Source: an uncultured Caulobacterales bacterium (lineage in GTDB: Bacteria > Pseudomonadota > Alphaproteobacteria > Caulobacterales > Caulobacteraceae). Taken from it: a DNA stretch of 64,000 bases. The notes under the pieces are model-generated. The model did not search any database, was not told the origin of the DNA, and worked only from the letters and a program-made list of their open reading frames with translations. The first letter of the stretch is position 1. Each line of letters opens with the position of its first letter. The stretch is taken from NCBI GenBank assembly GCA_903837135.1, contig CAILTK010000027.1, positions 154,321-218,320 on the forward strand, given 5' to 3'. Below, piece by piece: positions 25,648 to 33,892 of this stretch. The translations under genes were made by a program, and so were the position numbers.

Positions 25648-26343
25648 TCAAGCCCGCTCGAACTCCAACCAGACCGGGGCGATATCGCCGAGGCGTTTCT
25701 CCTCGTAGCGGGTGGTGACGTGGTCGGGGGGCGGGTTGCGCCAGTCGTCGGCGCGTTCGGCGGTCCAACGAAAGTCGGGCGAGGCGGCGAAGCGCTCGAG
25801 CGTCCAGTCGACATAGTCGGCCCAGTCGCTGGCGAAGCGCAGCCGCCCGCCCGGCTTCAGCACCCGGGCCAGCCCCGCCACGGTTTCGGCCTGGATCAGC
25901 CGGCGTTTGTGGTGGCGCAGCTTCGGCCACGGATCCGGGAACATGATGAACACCCGGCCCAGCGAGGCCGTCGGCAAGGCGGCCAGGAGGTCGCGGGCGT
26001 CGCCGACATGCAGGCGCACGTTCGAGAGCCCCGCCTCGTCGATGTGGCGCAGGGCGCTGGCGGCGCCGTTCCAGAACGGCTCGGCCCCAAGCACCAGCAC
26101 GTCCGGCCGCCGCGCGGCCTGCGCCGCCATGTGCTCGCCGCCGCCGAAGCCGACCTCCAGCCAGATCTCCGCGGCGCCGGGCGCCAGCGCGCGCGGATCG
26201 AGCGGTCCGGCCAGGGGGTCGAGGGCGATTTGGGGCAGCAGGCTGTCGATCAGCGCCGCCTGCCTGGGCTTGATGGAGCGCGAGCGCGTGCGGCCGAAGC
26301 TGCGGATCGGGCCATGCCCGTCCGTCTGGGTTTCGTCCTGCAT
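25648..26343 (-). CDS. trmB: tRNA (guanine-N7-)-methyltransferase
   Basis: SAM-dependent enzyme of 231 residues that makes m7G46 in the tRNA variable loop. SAM-binding GFGGGEH lies at 65-71 and the TrmB signature FPDPWPK at 135-141, followed by 'RHHKRRL'. The N-terminus 'IRSFGRTRSRSIKPRQ' is typical of the family. The ATG overlaps the SDR stop as TGATG, which fixes the start; the frame extends further upstream only as a shadow. Last gene of a six-gene minus-strand operon that starts near 30197. Identification is secure. Confidence 0.95.
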   Translation of the reverse strand: MQDETQTDGHGPIRSFGRTRSRSIKPRQAALIDSLLPQIALDPLAGPLDPRALAPGAAEIWLEVGFGGGEHMAAQAARRPDVLVLGAEPFWNGAASALRHIDEAGLSNVRLHVGDARDLLAALPTASLGRVFIMFPDPWPKLRHHKRRLIQAETVAGLARVLKPGGRLRFASDWADYVDWTLERFAASPDFRWTAERADDWRNPPPDHVTTRYEEKRLGDIAPVWLEFERA

Positions 26344-27143
26344 CACATCGCCGAGATGCCGCCGTCGAGCTTGAGCTCGGCGCCGGTCATGAACTTGCTC
26401 TCGTCCGACGCCAGGTAGAGCACTGCGTGCGCGATATCGTCCGGCTCGCCGATATGGCCGAGCGGGATCTGGCGCGACAGCTTGGCCTCCGCCGTCTCCT
26501 TGCCCAGCATATCGCGCAACCGGTCGAGGATCGGGGTGTCGATGAAGGTCGGGTGGATCGAATTGGAGCGGATGTCGTAGCCCTGTTTGGCGCAGTGCAG
26601 GGCGATGCCCTTGGACAACAGCCAGACCGCGGCCTTGGAGGCGTTGTAGGCCGGGGTGTTGTGGCCGGCGATCAGCCCCGCGATCGAGGAGATATTGATG
26701 ATCGAGCCGGGCTGGTTGGCCTTCATGTACTTCAGCGCGTGCTTGGTCCCGAGGAAGACGCTGTCGACGTTGACGTCCATCACCCGCTTGAAGTCCGCGA
26801 ACGACAGCTGCTCGATATTGCCGCCGACCGATATGCCCGCGTTGTTGAGCAGGACGCTGATCCCGCCCATGGCCGCGTCGGCCTCCTCGAGGGCGTAGAT
26901 CCATTGCGCCTCGTCGCGGACGTCGAGCGCGAAGGCGAATGCGGTTCCGGCGCCCTGCTGGGCGTTGATCTCTTCGGCCACGGCCTGGGCCCCCGCCAGA
27001 TTGACGTCGGCCAGCGCCACCTTGGCGCCTTCCGACGCCAGCTTGCGCGCCGCCGCGGCGCCGAGGCCCTGGGCGGCGCCGGTGATGAAGGCCTTCTTGC
27101 CGGCGACGCGGCCTTTGGGGGCGGTGGCGTTAGTGTCCGGCAT
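26343..27143 (-). CDS. SDR family oxidoreductase
   Basis: Classical short-chain dehydrogenase of 266 residues: TGAAQGLG at about 21-28, NNAG near 100, catalytic Ser in 'IINISSIAG', Tyr and Lys in 'AYNASKAAV', and a C-terminal 'TGAELKLDGG' as in 3-alpha/20-beta-hydroxysteroid and cyclohexanol dehydrogenase-like enzymes. It overlaps the upstream SDR gene by 14 bp and trmB by one base, so it is in the middle of a coupled operon. The reaction is an NAD(P)-linked alcohol/ketone conversion; the substrate is unknown. Confidence 0.87.
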   Translation of the reverse strand: MPDTNATAPKGRVAGKKAFITGAAQGLGAAAARKLASEGAKVALADVNLAGAQAVAEEINAQQGAGTAFAFALDVRDEAQWIYALEEADAAMGGISVLLNNAGISVGGNIEQLSFADFKRVMDVNVDSVFLGTKHALKYMKANQPGSIINISSIAGLIAGHNTPAYNASKAAVWLLSKGIALHCAKQGYDIRSNSIHPTFIDTPILDRLRDMLGKETAEAKLSRQIPLGHIGEPDDIAHAVLYLASDESKFMTGAELKLDGGISAM

Positions 27144-27951
27144 GCGAACCGTCCTGTCTCTTCTTCTGCATGCCCTCGACGATCGACAGCAGCATACCGC
27201 GCGGGGTGACGCCGGCGCTCTTGGCCATCACGAAGTTCATCCCGCCGGGAATGACCACCGCCTGACGGCGGCGGAACGCGGTGAAGCCCGCGCGCGCCAC
27301 CTGTTCGGCGGTCTGCATCGGCAGCTTGGTCAGGCCCATGGAGGCGTCGAACTCGGCCCGCGCCTGAAAGCCGGTGGCCACCGGGCCCGGGCAGAGGGCG
27401 GTGGCGTGGACGCCGGTGTCCTTCAGTTCGCGGTTCAGCGCCTCGGTGAAGCTCAGCACGAAGGCCTTGCTGGCGTAGTAGACCGCCATGTACGGGCCCG
27501 GCTGAAAGGCGGCGGTGGAGGCGACGTTCAGGATTCCGCCGCGACCGCGCTCGCGCATCGGGCCGCCGAACCGGGCGGACAGTTCCGTCAGCACCCGGAC
27601 GTTCAGGTCGATCGAGCCGAGCTGGGCGGCGAGATCCGCGTCCAGGACCGCGCCGGCGACGCCGTAGCCGGCGTTGTTGACCAGGGCGTCGACCTTCAGG
27701 CCGCGCCCGGCCATGATCGCTTCGAGGTCGGCGCCCGCACCCCGCGCCTCGAGATCCAGAGCCGTCACGTGCGCCGTGGCCCCGTGGGCTTCCACCGCCT
27801 TGGCCACCGCGGCCAGCTTGCCCTCCGAGCGGGCCACCAGCGCCAGATCGTAACCGCCCTTGGCGAACTCATGGGCCAGGGCTTCGCCGATGCCGCCCGA
27901 GGCGCCGGTGATCAGGGCGAGAGGACGCGGACCCTTGGGCTTCTTCGCCAT
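27130..27951 (-). CDS. SDR family oxidoreductase (DltE-like)
   Basis: Short-chain dehydrogenase of 273 residues of the DltE/YqjQ kind: TGASGGIG near 16-23, 'LVARSEGKL' after strand 2, 'VDALVNNAGYG', Ser in 'LNVASTAAF', Tyr and Lys in 'YYASKAF', and a C-terminal 'TAEQVARAGFTAFRRRQAVVIPG'. The ATG at 27949-27951 overlaps the stop of the pterin dehydratase gene as TGATG. Family members act on lipids, steroids or small ketones; nothing here narrows it further. The frame extends upstream only as a shadow of the dehydratase gene. Confidence 0.87.
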   Translation of the reverse strand: MAKKPKGPRPLALITGASGGIGEALAHEFAKGGYDLALVARSEGKLAAVAKAVEAHGATAHVTALDLEARGAGADLEAIMAGRGLKVDALVNNAGYGVAGAVLDADLAAQLGSIDLNVRVLTELSARFGGPMRERGRGGILNVASTAAFQPGPYMAVYYASKAFVLSFTEALNRELKDTGVHATALCPGPVATGFQARAEFDASMGLTKLPMQTAEQVARAGFTAFRRRQAVVIPGGMNFVMAKSAGVTPRGMLLSIVEGMQKKRQDGSHAGH

Positions 27952-28262
27952 CACTGGCCTCCCGCGCCCGCCTCGGGGCCGGCGATTTCGTCCATGAACC
28001 GCGCCAGGGCCACGTCCTTCTCGCTGACGCCGTCTGCGTCGTGGGTGGTCAGCGTCACCTCGACCCGATTGTAGACGTTGAACCACTCGGGGTGATGATC
28101 GGCCTTGTCGGCCCACAGGGCGACGCGGGTCATGAAGCCGAAGGCGGCGTTGAAGTCCTTGAACCGGTAGGTCCTGGCGATGGCGTCGCGCTCACCGGCG
28201 GCGCGCCTCCAGCCGTCGAGGCGCTTCAGGGCCGCTTCCGCGCCGATCTTGTCCGTGGCCAT
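27951..28262 (-). CDS. phhB: Pterin-4a-carbinolamine dehydratase
   Basis: Small enzyme of 103 residues that dehydrates 4a-hydroxytetrahydropterin during recycling of the pterin cofactor of aromatic amino-acid hydroxylases. It has the family core '[18 protein letters not shown]' with the His-His pair and Pro-Glu-Trp, and a typical N-terminal '[20 protein letters not shown]'. An AAGGAG box sits before the ATG. No phenylalanine hydroxylase gene is in the window. It is 40 bp downstream of tilS and coupled to the next SDR by a TGATG overlap. Confidence 0.92.
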   Translation of the reverse strand: MATDKIGAEAALKRLDGWRRAAGERDAIARTYRFKDFNAAFGFMTRVALWADKADHHPEWFNVYNRVEVTLTTHDADGVSEKDVALARFMDEIAGPEAGAGGQ

Positions 28263-28302
28263 GCAGGATCTCCTTGCCGCGCGTTCTAGCGCAGCCGGGC
28301 GG

Positions 28303-29340
28303 TCACCGCACCCCTTGCCGCGACGCCAGCGACGCCTCGTCGGCGATCAGCCCACAGGCGGCTTCGAACCGCGCCTTCGCCCAGTCGGCGGGGTCGACGG
28401 GGCGGGTGGTCACGCCCCGCCGTCCGGGCTCGCGGGTCAGGCGAACGACGTCGGACGTCGAGTCGACGCGGCAGCCGCAAAGGGTGGCGACGCCGCTCTC
28501 CGCGATCAGGCCGAGCAACCGCTCCAATTCCGCGCCTCGCGGGGGGCGCATGGAACCGGACAGGCAGAGCAGAGCCGCCGCAAGCACCGGCTTGGCGACG
28601 GGCGCCGGGGCGGCGAGGAGAATAGCCCGGTCGACGGCGACCCCGCCGGGCGAAAACGTGATCCGCCGCGCGAGCGCCGGGATCGCGGGATCGAGGGCGG
28701 TGTCGCCGCCGCCGGCGGGAGGCGAGCCCTCGAGCGAGCGGCGGGCGCGGACGCGGGCGAAGCGAGGATCGGCGTTGGCCGGATCGTCCAGCCACACCGC
28801 GCCGCGACCGGCGAGGAGTTCCCGAAGCGCCGCGCGGGAGACGGTCAGCAAGGGCCTCAGCAGGAAGATCCCGCGCCCCTCCGGCCAGGCCGGCGACGGC
28901 GACCATTCGCGCAGACGGCCGAGGCCGCGGACGTCGATCCTGCGCATCACCTCGCCTTCGGCGATGTCGTCGGCGGTATGCCCCATCAGCAGCACACGGG
29001 CGCCGGCGTCGCGCGCCGCCTCTGCCAGGAGGGCGTGGCGGGCGGCCCGCGCCCGGGCCTGCACGCCGCTCGTCGGTTTGGGCCCTTCCCACCTCAGCGC
29101 CCGCCAGTCCGCCCCGACGGCCCGCGCCGCGTCTCCCGCCGCGCGAGTCCAGGACGGGCTATCCGCGTTCAGACCGTGATCGACGGTGAAGGCGACGACC
29201 GGTCGCCCTCGCCGTTCCGCCCAGTCCATCGTCAGGTGCAGCAAGGCCAGGGAATCGCCGCCGCCCGACAGGGCCACCGCCAGCGGCGCCGCCGAGCCGG
29301 GGGCCAGCCGCCGCCGCATCGCGTCGTCGAACGGGGTCAC
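28303..29340 (-). CDS. tilS: tRNA(Ile)-lysidine synthetase
   Basis: ATP-dependent enzyme of 345 residues that attaches lysine to C34 of tRNA-Ile2(CAU), changing decoding from AUG to AUA. The PP-loop SGGGDS is at 25-30; '[10 protein letters not shown]' and '[16 protein letters not shown]' are further signatures. The GTG start overlaps the stop of the preceding acyltransferase gene as GTGA, which fixes the start. The protein is shorter than the E. coli enzyme (about 430 residues), so C-terminal accessory domains look reduced, as is common in alphaproteobacteria. Confidence 0.93.
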   Translation of the reverse strand: MTPFDDAMRRRLAPGSAAPLAVALSGGGDSLALLHLTMDWAERRGRPVVAFTVDHGLNADSPSWTRAAGDAARAVGADWRALRWEGPKPTSGVQARARAARHALLAEAARDAGARVLLMGHTADDIAEGEVMRRIDVRGLGRLREWSPSPAWPEGRGIFLLRPLLTVSRAALRELLAGRGAVWLDDPANADPRFARVRARRSLEGSPPAGGGDTALDPAIPALARRITFSPGGVAVDRAILLAAPAPVAKPVLAAALLCLSGSMRPPRGAELERLLGLIAESGVATLCGCRVDSTSDVVRLTREPGRRGVTTRPVDPADWAKARFEAACGLIADEASLASRQGVR

Positions 29341-30197
29341 GGAAATCGGAGCCGGCCCTTCGGCAGCTCGACCTCGACGTAGGTCTTCAGCGCCCTGACC
29401 GCCTCGGCCGGCTCGCCGGGGATGGCCACGGCGTCGATCGGCTCGCCGACGATCAGGCGAAACGTCCGGCCGCGCTTGTTCAGGAGCTCGTGGAACAGGG
29501 TGATGTCGCGCAGCTCGCCGGAGAAGCGGTCGAACAGGTGGAACAGGAACGACCAGGGGCCGGCCACATGGATGGGCACCAGCGGCGCGGCGAATTTCCG
29601 CGCCAGGGACACTGGGGTGGGCTGCCAGGGGTCGTCGGTCATGACCCTGTCGCGCACTCGCGCCAGCCGCCCCGAGGGAAAGGTCACCAGCGCCCTGCCG
29701 CTCCCGAGCGCCTGGTTGGTGCGCTGCAGGGTCAGGCGCGTCGCCTCGCGCGAGCGCTTGGCGGCGTTGAGCTCCACCGGGATCAGGACGTCGCCGAAGC
29801 GCGGGACCACCCGGTTGGCGTCGGCGTTGGCGTAGAACACCAGGTCCCGCCGCACGGTGCGCAGGGCGTCGTAGACGGCGACGCCGTCGGCGATGCCGGT
29901 CGGATGGTTGGAGACGGTGACGATGGCGCCGGTGGTCGGGACGCGCTCAAGCCCTTCGGTCTCGACCTCGAGCGCCAGCAGATCCGAGACATAGTCCAGC
30001 GCGTCCTGGCCGGTCATCGGCGCGATGGTGTCGGCCATCCGCCGGGCCTTCCGATAATCGAGCAGCCGGTAGAGGAACGGACGCAGCAGCGGCCAGGCGG
30101 GCGAGGCCGCCAGCTTCGGCGCGCGCTCGACGATCAGTTGGTCGACGACGTGATCGTGCGGGTCGGCCGGATCCAGCCCAGGGAAAAGCGTCGCCAT
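29337..30197 (-). CDS. Lysophospholipid acyltransferase-like protein (PlsC superfamily)
   Basis: Acyltransferase-like protein of 286 residues. Motif I reads SNHPTGIAD, that is H-x5-D with Pro after His rather than the classical H-x4-D; this form occurs in a GPAT-like subfamily. Motif III-like 'FPSGRLARVRD' follows, then 'LVPIHVAGPWSFLF'. There is no clear membrane helix, suggesting a peripheral membrane enzyme of phospholipid or ornithine-lipid synthesis. ATG at 30195-30197 is preferred over an upstream TTG that adds 12 residues. First gene of the six-gene operon ending with trmB. Confidence 0.8.
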   Translation of the reverse strand: MATLFPGLDPADPHDHVVDQLIVERAPKLAASPAWPLLRPFLYRLLDYRKARRMADTIAPMTGQDALDYVSDLLALEVETEGLERVPTTGAIVTVSNHPTGIADGVAVYDALRTVRRDLVFYANADANRVVPRFGDVLIPVELNAAKRSREATRLTLQRTNQALGSGRALVTFPSGRLARVRDRVMTDDPWQPTPVSLARKFAAPLVPIHVAGPWSFLFHLFDRFSGELRDITLFHELLNKRGRTFRLIVGEPIDAVAIPGEPAEAVRALKTYVEVELPKGRLRFP

Positions 30198-30363
30198 CGC
30201 TTCAGGATGGGGCGCCGCGCGGCCGTCGCGCAAGACTTGCCCCGCGACGTCCCCCTGCCGGACCGCTCCGGGCCCTGCTCAACGCGCCTTCAGTTTCCCT
30301 GGCTGGCGAGCGGGAGAAATCACCCCTAGTTTGCCGCCACCTCATATGACGGAGCGTCTTTCG

Positions 30364-31002
30364 ATGCGTCTTTCCCACCTGATCGCCGTCGCGGCGGGCG
30401 CCCTCGGCGCCCTGGTGCTGGGGACAGCGGCCTTCGCCACCGATCCCTATCCGGGCGGCGATCCCGGCGGCATCCACACCATCACCAAGGACAAGGGCAA
30501 GATCCTGGCCCTGCTGAAGGATGCCGGCTGGGTGTCGCCGCACCTCAAGGGCAAGACGCTGTGGATGATCTCGTTCCGCTCCTGCCCCGACTGCATCCGC
30601 TTCGAGAAGGAGCAGTTCGACGCCCTGCATCAGGCCAAGATCGACACGCGGGTGATCGTGATCGCGCGGCGCTCCAAGTCGACGCCCGCCGAGCGCACCG
30701 GCGTGGGCGAACTCTGGGCCAAGCGCGACTGGAAGACCTACGAGGACTGGACCTCGATCCCGGTGGAGGCCTTCACCGGCGAGGGCATGGCGTCCGGCGA
30801 CACCGACCCGGCGCGCGCCGCCCTGGTCGAGCGCGGCCGCAAGTTCATCGACGACCTGACCCCGCTCCTGGCCGAGAACGGCCTGCCGATGCACTACCCG
30901 ACCCTGATCTGGCAGGACGCCAAGGGCCGCCTCAGAGGTTGCGCCTGCGAGGAAGGCGAGACCTACAGCTTCTTCCGCAAGGACATCGGGGTGAAGGGGT
31001 AA
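30364..31002 (+). CDS. Secreted thioredoxin-fold protein with CPDC motif
   Basis: Exported protein of 212 residues. The signal peptide MRLSHLIAVAAGALGALVLG...AFA precedes a mature protein beginning near TDPYPGG. A CxxC active-site-like motif occurs in 'SFRSCPDCIRFEKEQFDAL', with thioredoxin-like strands around it ('TLWMISF', 'TRVIVIARR') and a later 'HYPTLIWQDAKGRLRGCACEEG' carrying two more cysteines. Probably a periplasmic disulfide-related or metal-handling protein; it is not a recognised Dsb or TlpA. ATG 30364 is chosen for the GGAG box 9 bp upstream and because it gives a compact signal; ATG 30346 is possible. Confidence 0.75.
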   Translation: MRLSHLIAVAAGALGALVLGTAAFATDPYPGGDPGGIHTITKDKGKILALLKDAGWVSPHLKGKTLWMISFRSCPDCIRFEKEQFDALHQAKIDTRVIVIARRSKSTPAERTGVGELWAKRDWKTYEDWTSIPVEAFTGEGMASGDTDPARAALVERGRKFIDDLTPLLAENGLPMHYPTLIWQDAKGRLRGCACEEGETYSFFRKDIGVKG

Positions 31003-31046
31003 GCTCGTGAGCCCGGTGTCGGCGTCACGCCGCGCAGACGATGAAC

Positions 31047-31559
31047 TCATCGAAGGTCGAGAATTGTACGGTCCTTGAGTGCGCCGTCCGGATTGGCGTC
31101 GTGGCACAGTATTGACGCCGCCTTAGCGGTTGCGGCGGGTGTCAGCAGGCTGGCGTAGTTTTTCGCTGGATCCTCTGTGATCGGTCCAGACCAGACCAAC
31201 TTTCCGTCCGGGCCGTAAGCGGCGCGGAACGCAGGGGTGGCGAACTCGCGTTCGCAATCGAGATTTCCCACCTCCACCAACTGGATAGGGTGCGGCTCGG
31301 AGATCGTCGCCAACACCGCATAGCGGGTTCCCGTAGAACCGCCGTGAGCAGACAAAGGGACTGAGAGGTCACCCCCGAATAGGTAGAGTGTCAGGCGGCT
31401 CGCGCCGAACCTCGCATCCGACGTTGAATCCAGTAGATAGAAGCTTTGCCTGTCTCCTACCGCGTCGATTATTCCCCTGGGCGCTGCGCCCGCGTACGCG
31501 GGCCGCATACACGACATCGCCAGAAAGATCAGCGCTCCCCAGAAGTGCCCGTATTTCAT
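31047..31559 (-). CDS. Hypothetical secreted protein
   Basis: Unrecognised protein of 170 residues. Signal peptide MKYGHFWGALIFLAMSCMRPAYA, so the product is periplasmic or surface located. The mature part looks like a beta-rich fold ('ASRLTLYLFGGDLSVPLSA', 'GTRYAVLATISEPHPIQLVEVG') with cysteines in 'LDCEREF' and 'ILCHDANPDG' that may pair. Codon usage and local GC are lower than in neighbouring genes, and it is flanked by the longest gene-poor stretch in this part of the window, so recent acquisition is possible. Convergent with the thioredoxin-fold gene. Function unknown. Confidence 0.65.
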   Translation of the reverse strand: MKYGHFWGALIFLAMSCMRPAYAGAAPRGIIDAVGDRQSFYLLDSTSDARFGASRLTLYLFGGDLSVPLSAHGGSTGTRYAVLATISEPHPIQLVEVGNLDCEREFATPAFRAAYGPDGKLVWSGPITEDPAKNYASLLTPAATAKAASILCHDANPDGALKDRTILDLR

Positions 31560-31947
31560 TTTCGGCGCGGTCCCGCTTCGTGAGGCTTCGTCGCGACTAG
31601 GGGTCGCGATCCGTCAGAGCGACGATTACTTTGTGCCAAACCTGTCAGGTCGCAAACCGAAAATCGGCGCGCCAATGATTGATGTTGCTAGCCGCCGCCG
31701 CGTCCGTGAGGTTCGTGGTCGAACGCACAGAATACCCGGCGGGCAATCCATCCAATTGAATGCCCCTCATGATAGCTGCCAACGGCGACTTTCTACCTCA
31801 ACAGTAAATTGCGGCGTGCGTTTATAGGCGGGTCCGGGCCCCACGGAGGCGGGATCCGAGTCCGGCGCCGCATGGCGGCGTCTATCCCGAACAGCACAGG
31901 ACGGGCCGGCGTTGCCCTCGCGCCGCCGCTCCCCTAAACCCCCAGAC
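31560..31947. other. 388-bp gene-free region upstream of lysK
   Basis: No credible coding frame, tRNA or riboswitch is seen. A near-palindrome GGGTCGCGATCC lies at about 31600-31611, and the stretch 31740-31830 is comparatively rich in A+T. It presumably holds the divergent promoters of the secreted protein and lysK; I could not pick a convincing -35/-10 pair. No ribosome binding site is visible directly before the lysK ATG. Confidence 0.5.
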
Positions 31948-33675
31948 ATGTTTCAGGGATTGTCGGGAGAAGCGCAGCAGGCGCGGAGCTGGCCGTTCGA
32001 GCAGGCCAGGAACCTGCTCGCGCGGGTGCTCAGGGTGCGGCTGGCCGAGGACGAGCGCACGCTGGCGGCCGAGCTGATCGCGGGCGGCAAGGCCGACGAG
32101 GCGGCAAGGCAGCTGCCGGCCCTGGCCGACACGGCGGTGGTGCTGGAGACCGGCTATGGGCCCTCGGGCCTGCCGCACGTGGGCACCTTCCAGGAGGTGG
32201 CGCGCACCACCATGGTGCGCAACGCCTTCCGCGCCCTCACCGACGACGCCATCCCCACCCGGCTGATCTCCTTCAGCGACGACATGGACGGCCTGCGCAA
32301 GGTGGCGCCGGGCCTGCCGAACCAGGCCCTGCTGGCGGAGGACATGGGCAAGCCGCTGACCCGGGTGCGCGATCCCTTCGGCACGCACGAGAGCTTCGGC
32401 GCCCACAACAACGCCCGCCTGTGCGCCTTCCTCGACGGCTTCGGCTTCGACTACGAGTTCGTCTCCTCCACCGACTGCTATCATTCGGGCCGGTTCGACG
32501 CGGCCCTCCTGGTGGCGCTCGAGCGGTTCGACGCCATCCAGAAGGTGATGCTGCCGACGCTCGGCGAAGAGCGGCGCGCCACCTATTCGCCCTTCCTGCC
32601 GATCTCGCCCAGCACCGGCCGGGTGCTGCAGGTCCCGACGCTGGAGCGCTATCCCGAGCGCGGGACCATCGTGTTCGAGGACGAGGACGGGACCCGGGTG
32701 GAGCAGCGCGTCACCGGCGGCCTCGCCAAGCTGCAGTGGAAGCCCGATTGGGCCATGCGCTGGACCGCCCTCGGCGTCGACTATGAGATGGCCGGCAAGG
32801 ACCTGATCGACAGCGTCAAGGCCTCTTCGCAGATCTGCCGGGTGCTCGGCGGCGTCCCGCCCGAGGGGTTCAACTACGAACTCTTCCTCGACGAGCAGGG
32901 CCAGAAGATCTCCAAGACCAAGGGCAACGGCCTGACCATGGAGGACTGGCTGCGCTACGGCGCGCCCGAAAGCCTGGCCTACTATGTGTTCCAGTCGCCG
33001 AAGTCGGCCAAGAAGCTCTATTTCGACGTCATCCCCAAGGCGACAGACGAATATTTGCAGCAGCTCGAGGCCTATAATCGCCCGGTGGAGGAGCGGCCGC
33101 CCACCGACAAGCCGGGCGGCGCACCGCCGCCGCGCCCGCTCGACAATCCGGTCTGGCACGTGCACGGCGGACATCCGCCGGCGACGGGCTCGCCGATCTC
33201 GTTCGGCCTGATGCTGAACCTGGTCTCGGCCGCCAATGCGTCGAGCAAGGCGATCCTGTGGGGGTTCCTGTCGCACTATCTGCCGGGCGCGACGCCGGAG
33301 AGCCAGCCCCTGCTCGACCGGCTGGCCGGCTTCGCCCTGCACTACTACGAGGACTTCGTCGCCCCGAACAAACGCTTCCGCGCGCCCAGCGACCAGGAAC
33401 GGGCGGCGATGCAGGATCTGCTCGCCCGCTTCCGCGCCCTGCCGGCCGATTGTCTGGACGCGGAGCTGATCCAGGGCGAGGTCTATGAGGCGGGCAAGGC
33501 GGCCGGGTTCGAACCGCTGCGCACCTGGTTCCAGGCGCTTTACGAAGTCCTGCTCGGCCAGAGCCAGGGCCCCCGGTTCGGCTCCTTCGCCGCCATCTTC
33601 GGCCTCGAGCGGACCATCGCCCTGATCGAGCGGGCGCTGGCCGGCGAACTGGTTGCCGAGGTCGCTAAGGTCTAA
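31948..33675 (+). CDS. lysK: Lysine--tRNA ligase, class I
   Basis: Class I (archaeal-type) lysyl-tRNA synthetase of 575 residues, charging tRNA-Lys. The HIGH-like motif is HVGT at 77-80 within 'GYGPSGLPHVGTFQE', and the KMSKS-like loop is KISKTK near 320. The tRNA-contacting C-terminal alpha-helical region follows ('FVAPNKRFRAP'). Most bacteria use the unrelated class II enzyme; class I is usual in alphaproteobacteria. I chose ATG 31948; the frame stays open 36 bp upstream, but that adds only an Arg/Pro-rich leader. A perfect 14-bp hairpin directly follows the stop. Confidence 0.93.
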   Translation: MFQGLSGEAQQARSWPFEQARNLLARVLRVRLAEDERTLAAELIAGGKADEAARQLPALADTAVVLETGYGPSGLPHVGTFQEVARTTMVRNAFRALTDDAIPTRLISFSDDMDGLRKVAPGLPNQALLAEDMGKPLTRVRDPFGTHESFGAHNNARLCAFLDGFGFDYEFVSSTDCYHSGRFDAALLVALERFDAIQKVMLPTLGEERRATYSPFLPISPSTGRVLQVPTLERYPERGTIVFEDEDGTRVEQRVTGGLAKLQWKPDWAMRWTALGVDYEMAGKDLIDSVKASSQICRVLGGVPPEGFNYELFLDEQGQKISKTKGNGLTMEDWLRYGAPESLAYYVFQSPKSAKKLYFDVIPKATDEYLQQLEAYNRPVEERPPTDKPGGAPPPRPLDNPVWHVHGGHPPATGSPISFGLMLNLVSAANASSKAILWGFLSHYLPGATPESQPLLDRLAGFALHYYEDFVAPNKRFRAPSDQERAAMQDLLARFRALPADCLDAELIQGEVYEAGKAAGFEPLRTWFQALYEVLLGQSQGPRFGSFAAIFGLERTIALIERALAGELVAEVAKV

Positions 33676-33717
33676 CGCGGAGCGCGCAGAGCCGACAGTA
33701 TCCCTGCGCGCTCCGCG
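33676..33717. terminator. Strong hairpin after lysK
   Basis: CGCGGAGCGCGCAG at 33676-33689 pairs perfectly with CTGCGCGCTCCGCG at 33704-33717 around a 14-nt loop, starting one base after the lysK stop codon. No U-tract follows, so it may act with Rho or as an mRNA-stabilising stem rather than as a textbook intrinsic terminator. Confidence 0.6.
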
Positions 33718-33754
33718 CTTGCGTCCGTGGCCTCCGCGGTGAATCGTCAACGAC

Positions 33755-33784
33755 GCGGCGCCGCAGTTTTTCTGAGCGGCGCCG
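33755..33784. repeat. Inverted repeat with T-rich loop
   Basis: GCGGCGCCGC at 33755-33764 is separated by agtttttctga from GCGGCGCCG at 33776-33784. Each arm is itself palindromic (CGGCGCCG), so the site could be read as a hairpin or as two protein-binding half sites upstream of the SDR gene at 33893. Confidence 0.45.
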
Positions 33785-33892
33785 TTGAAGATGTCCGCCG
33801 GTCCCCGGCTTTTATATGATCGTCGACATTCTATCTTTCGCCTACGCCGCTCCATTCACGGACATGGCGGACAAACAGAAGGGAAGGCCGCC

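Noticed and set aside
23631..25814. 727-residue minus-strand frame opposite the PAS hybrid kinase
   Set aside because: The plus strand carries all kinase motifs; the antisense product has no domain, no plausible start signal and runs into neighbouring genes.
31882..33855. 657-residue minus-strand frame opposite lysK
   Set aside because: Antisense shadow of a well-conserved synthetase; translation is His/Arg/Gly-rich without motifs.
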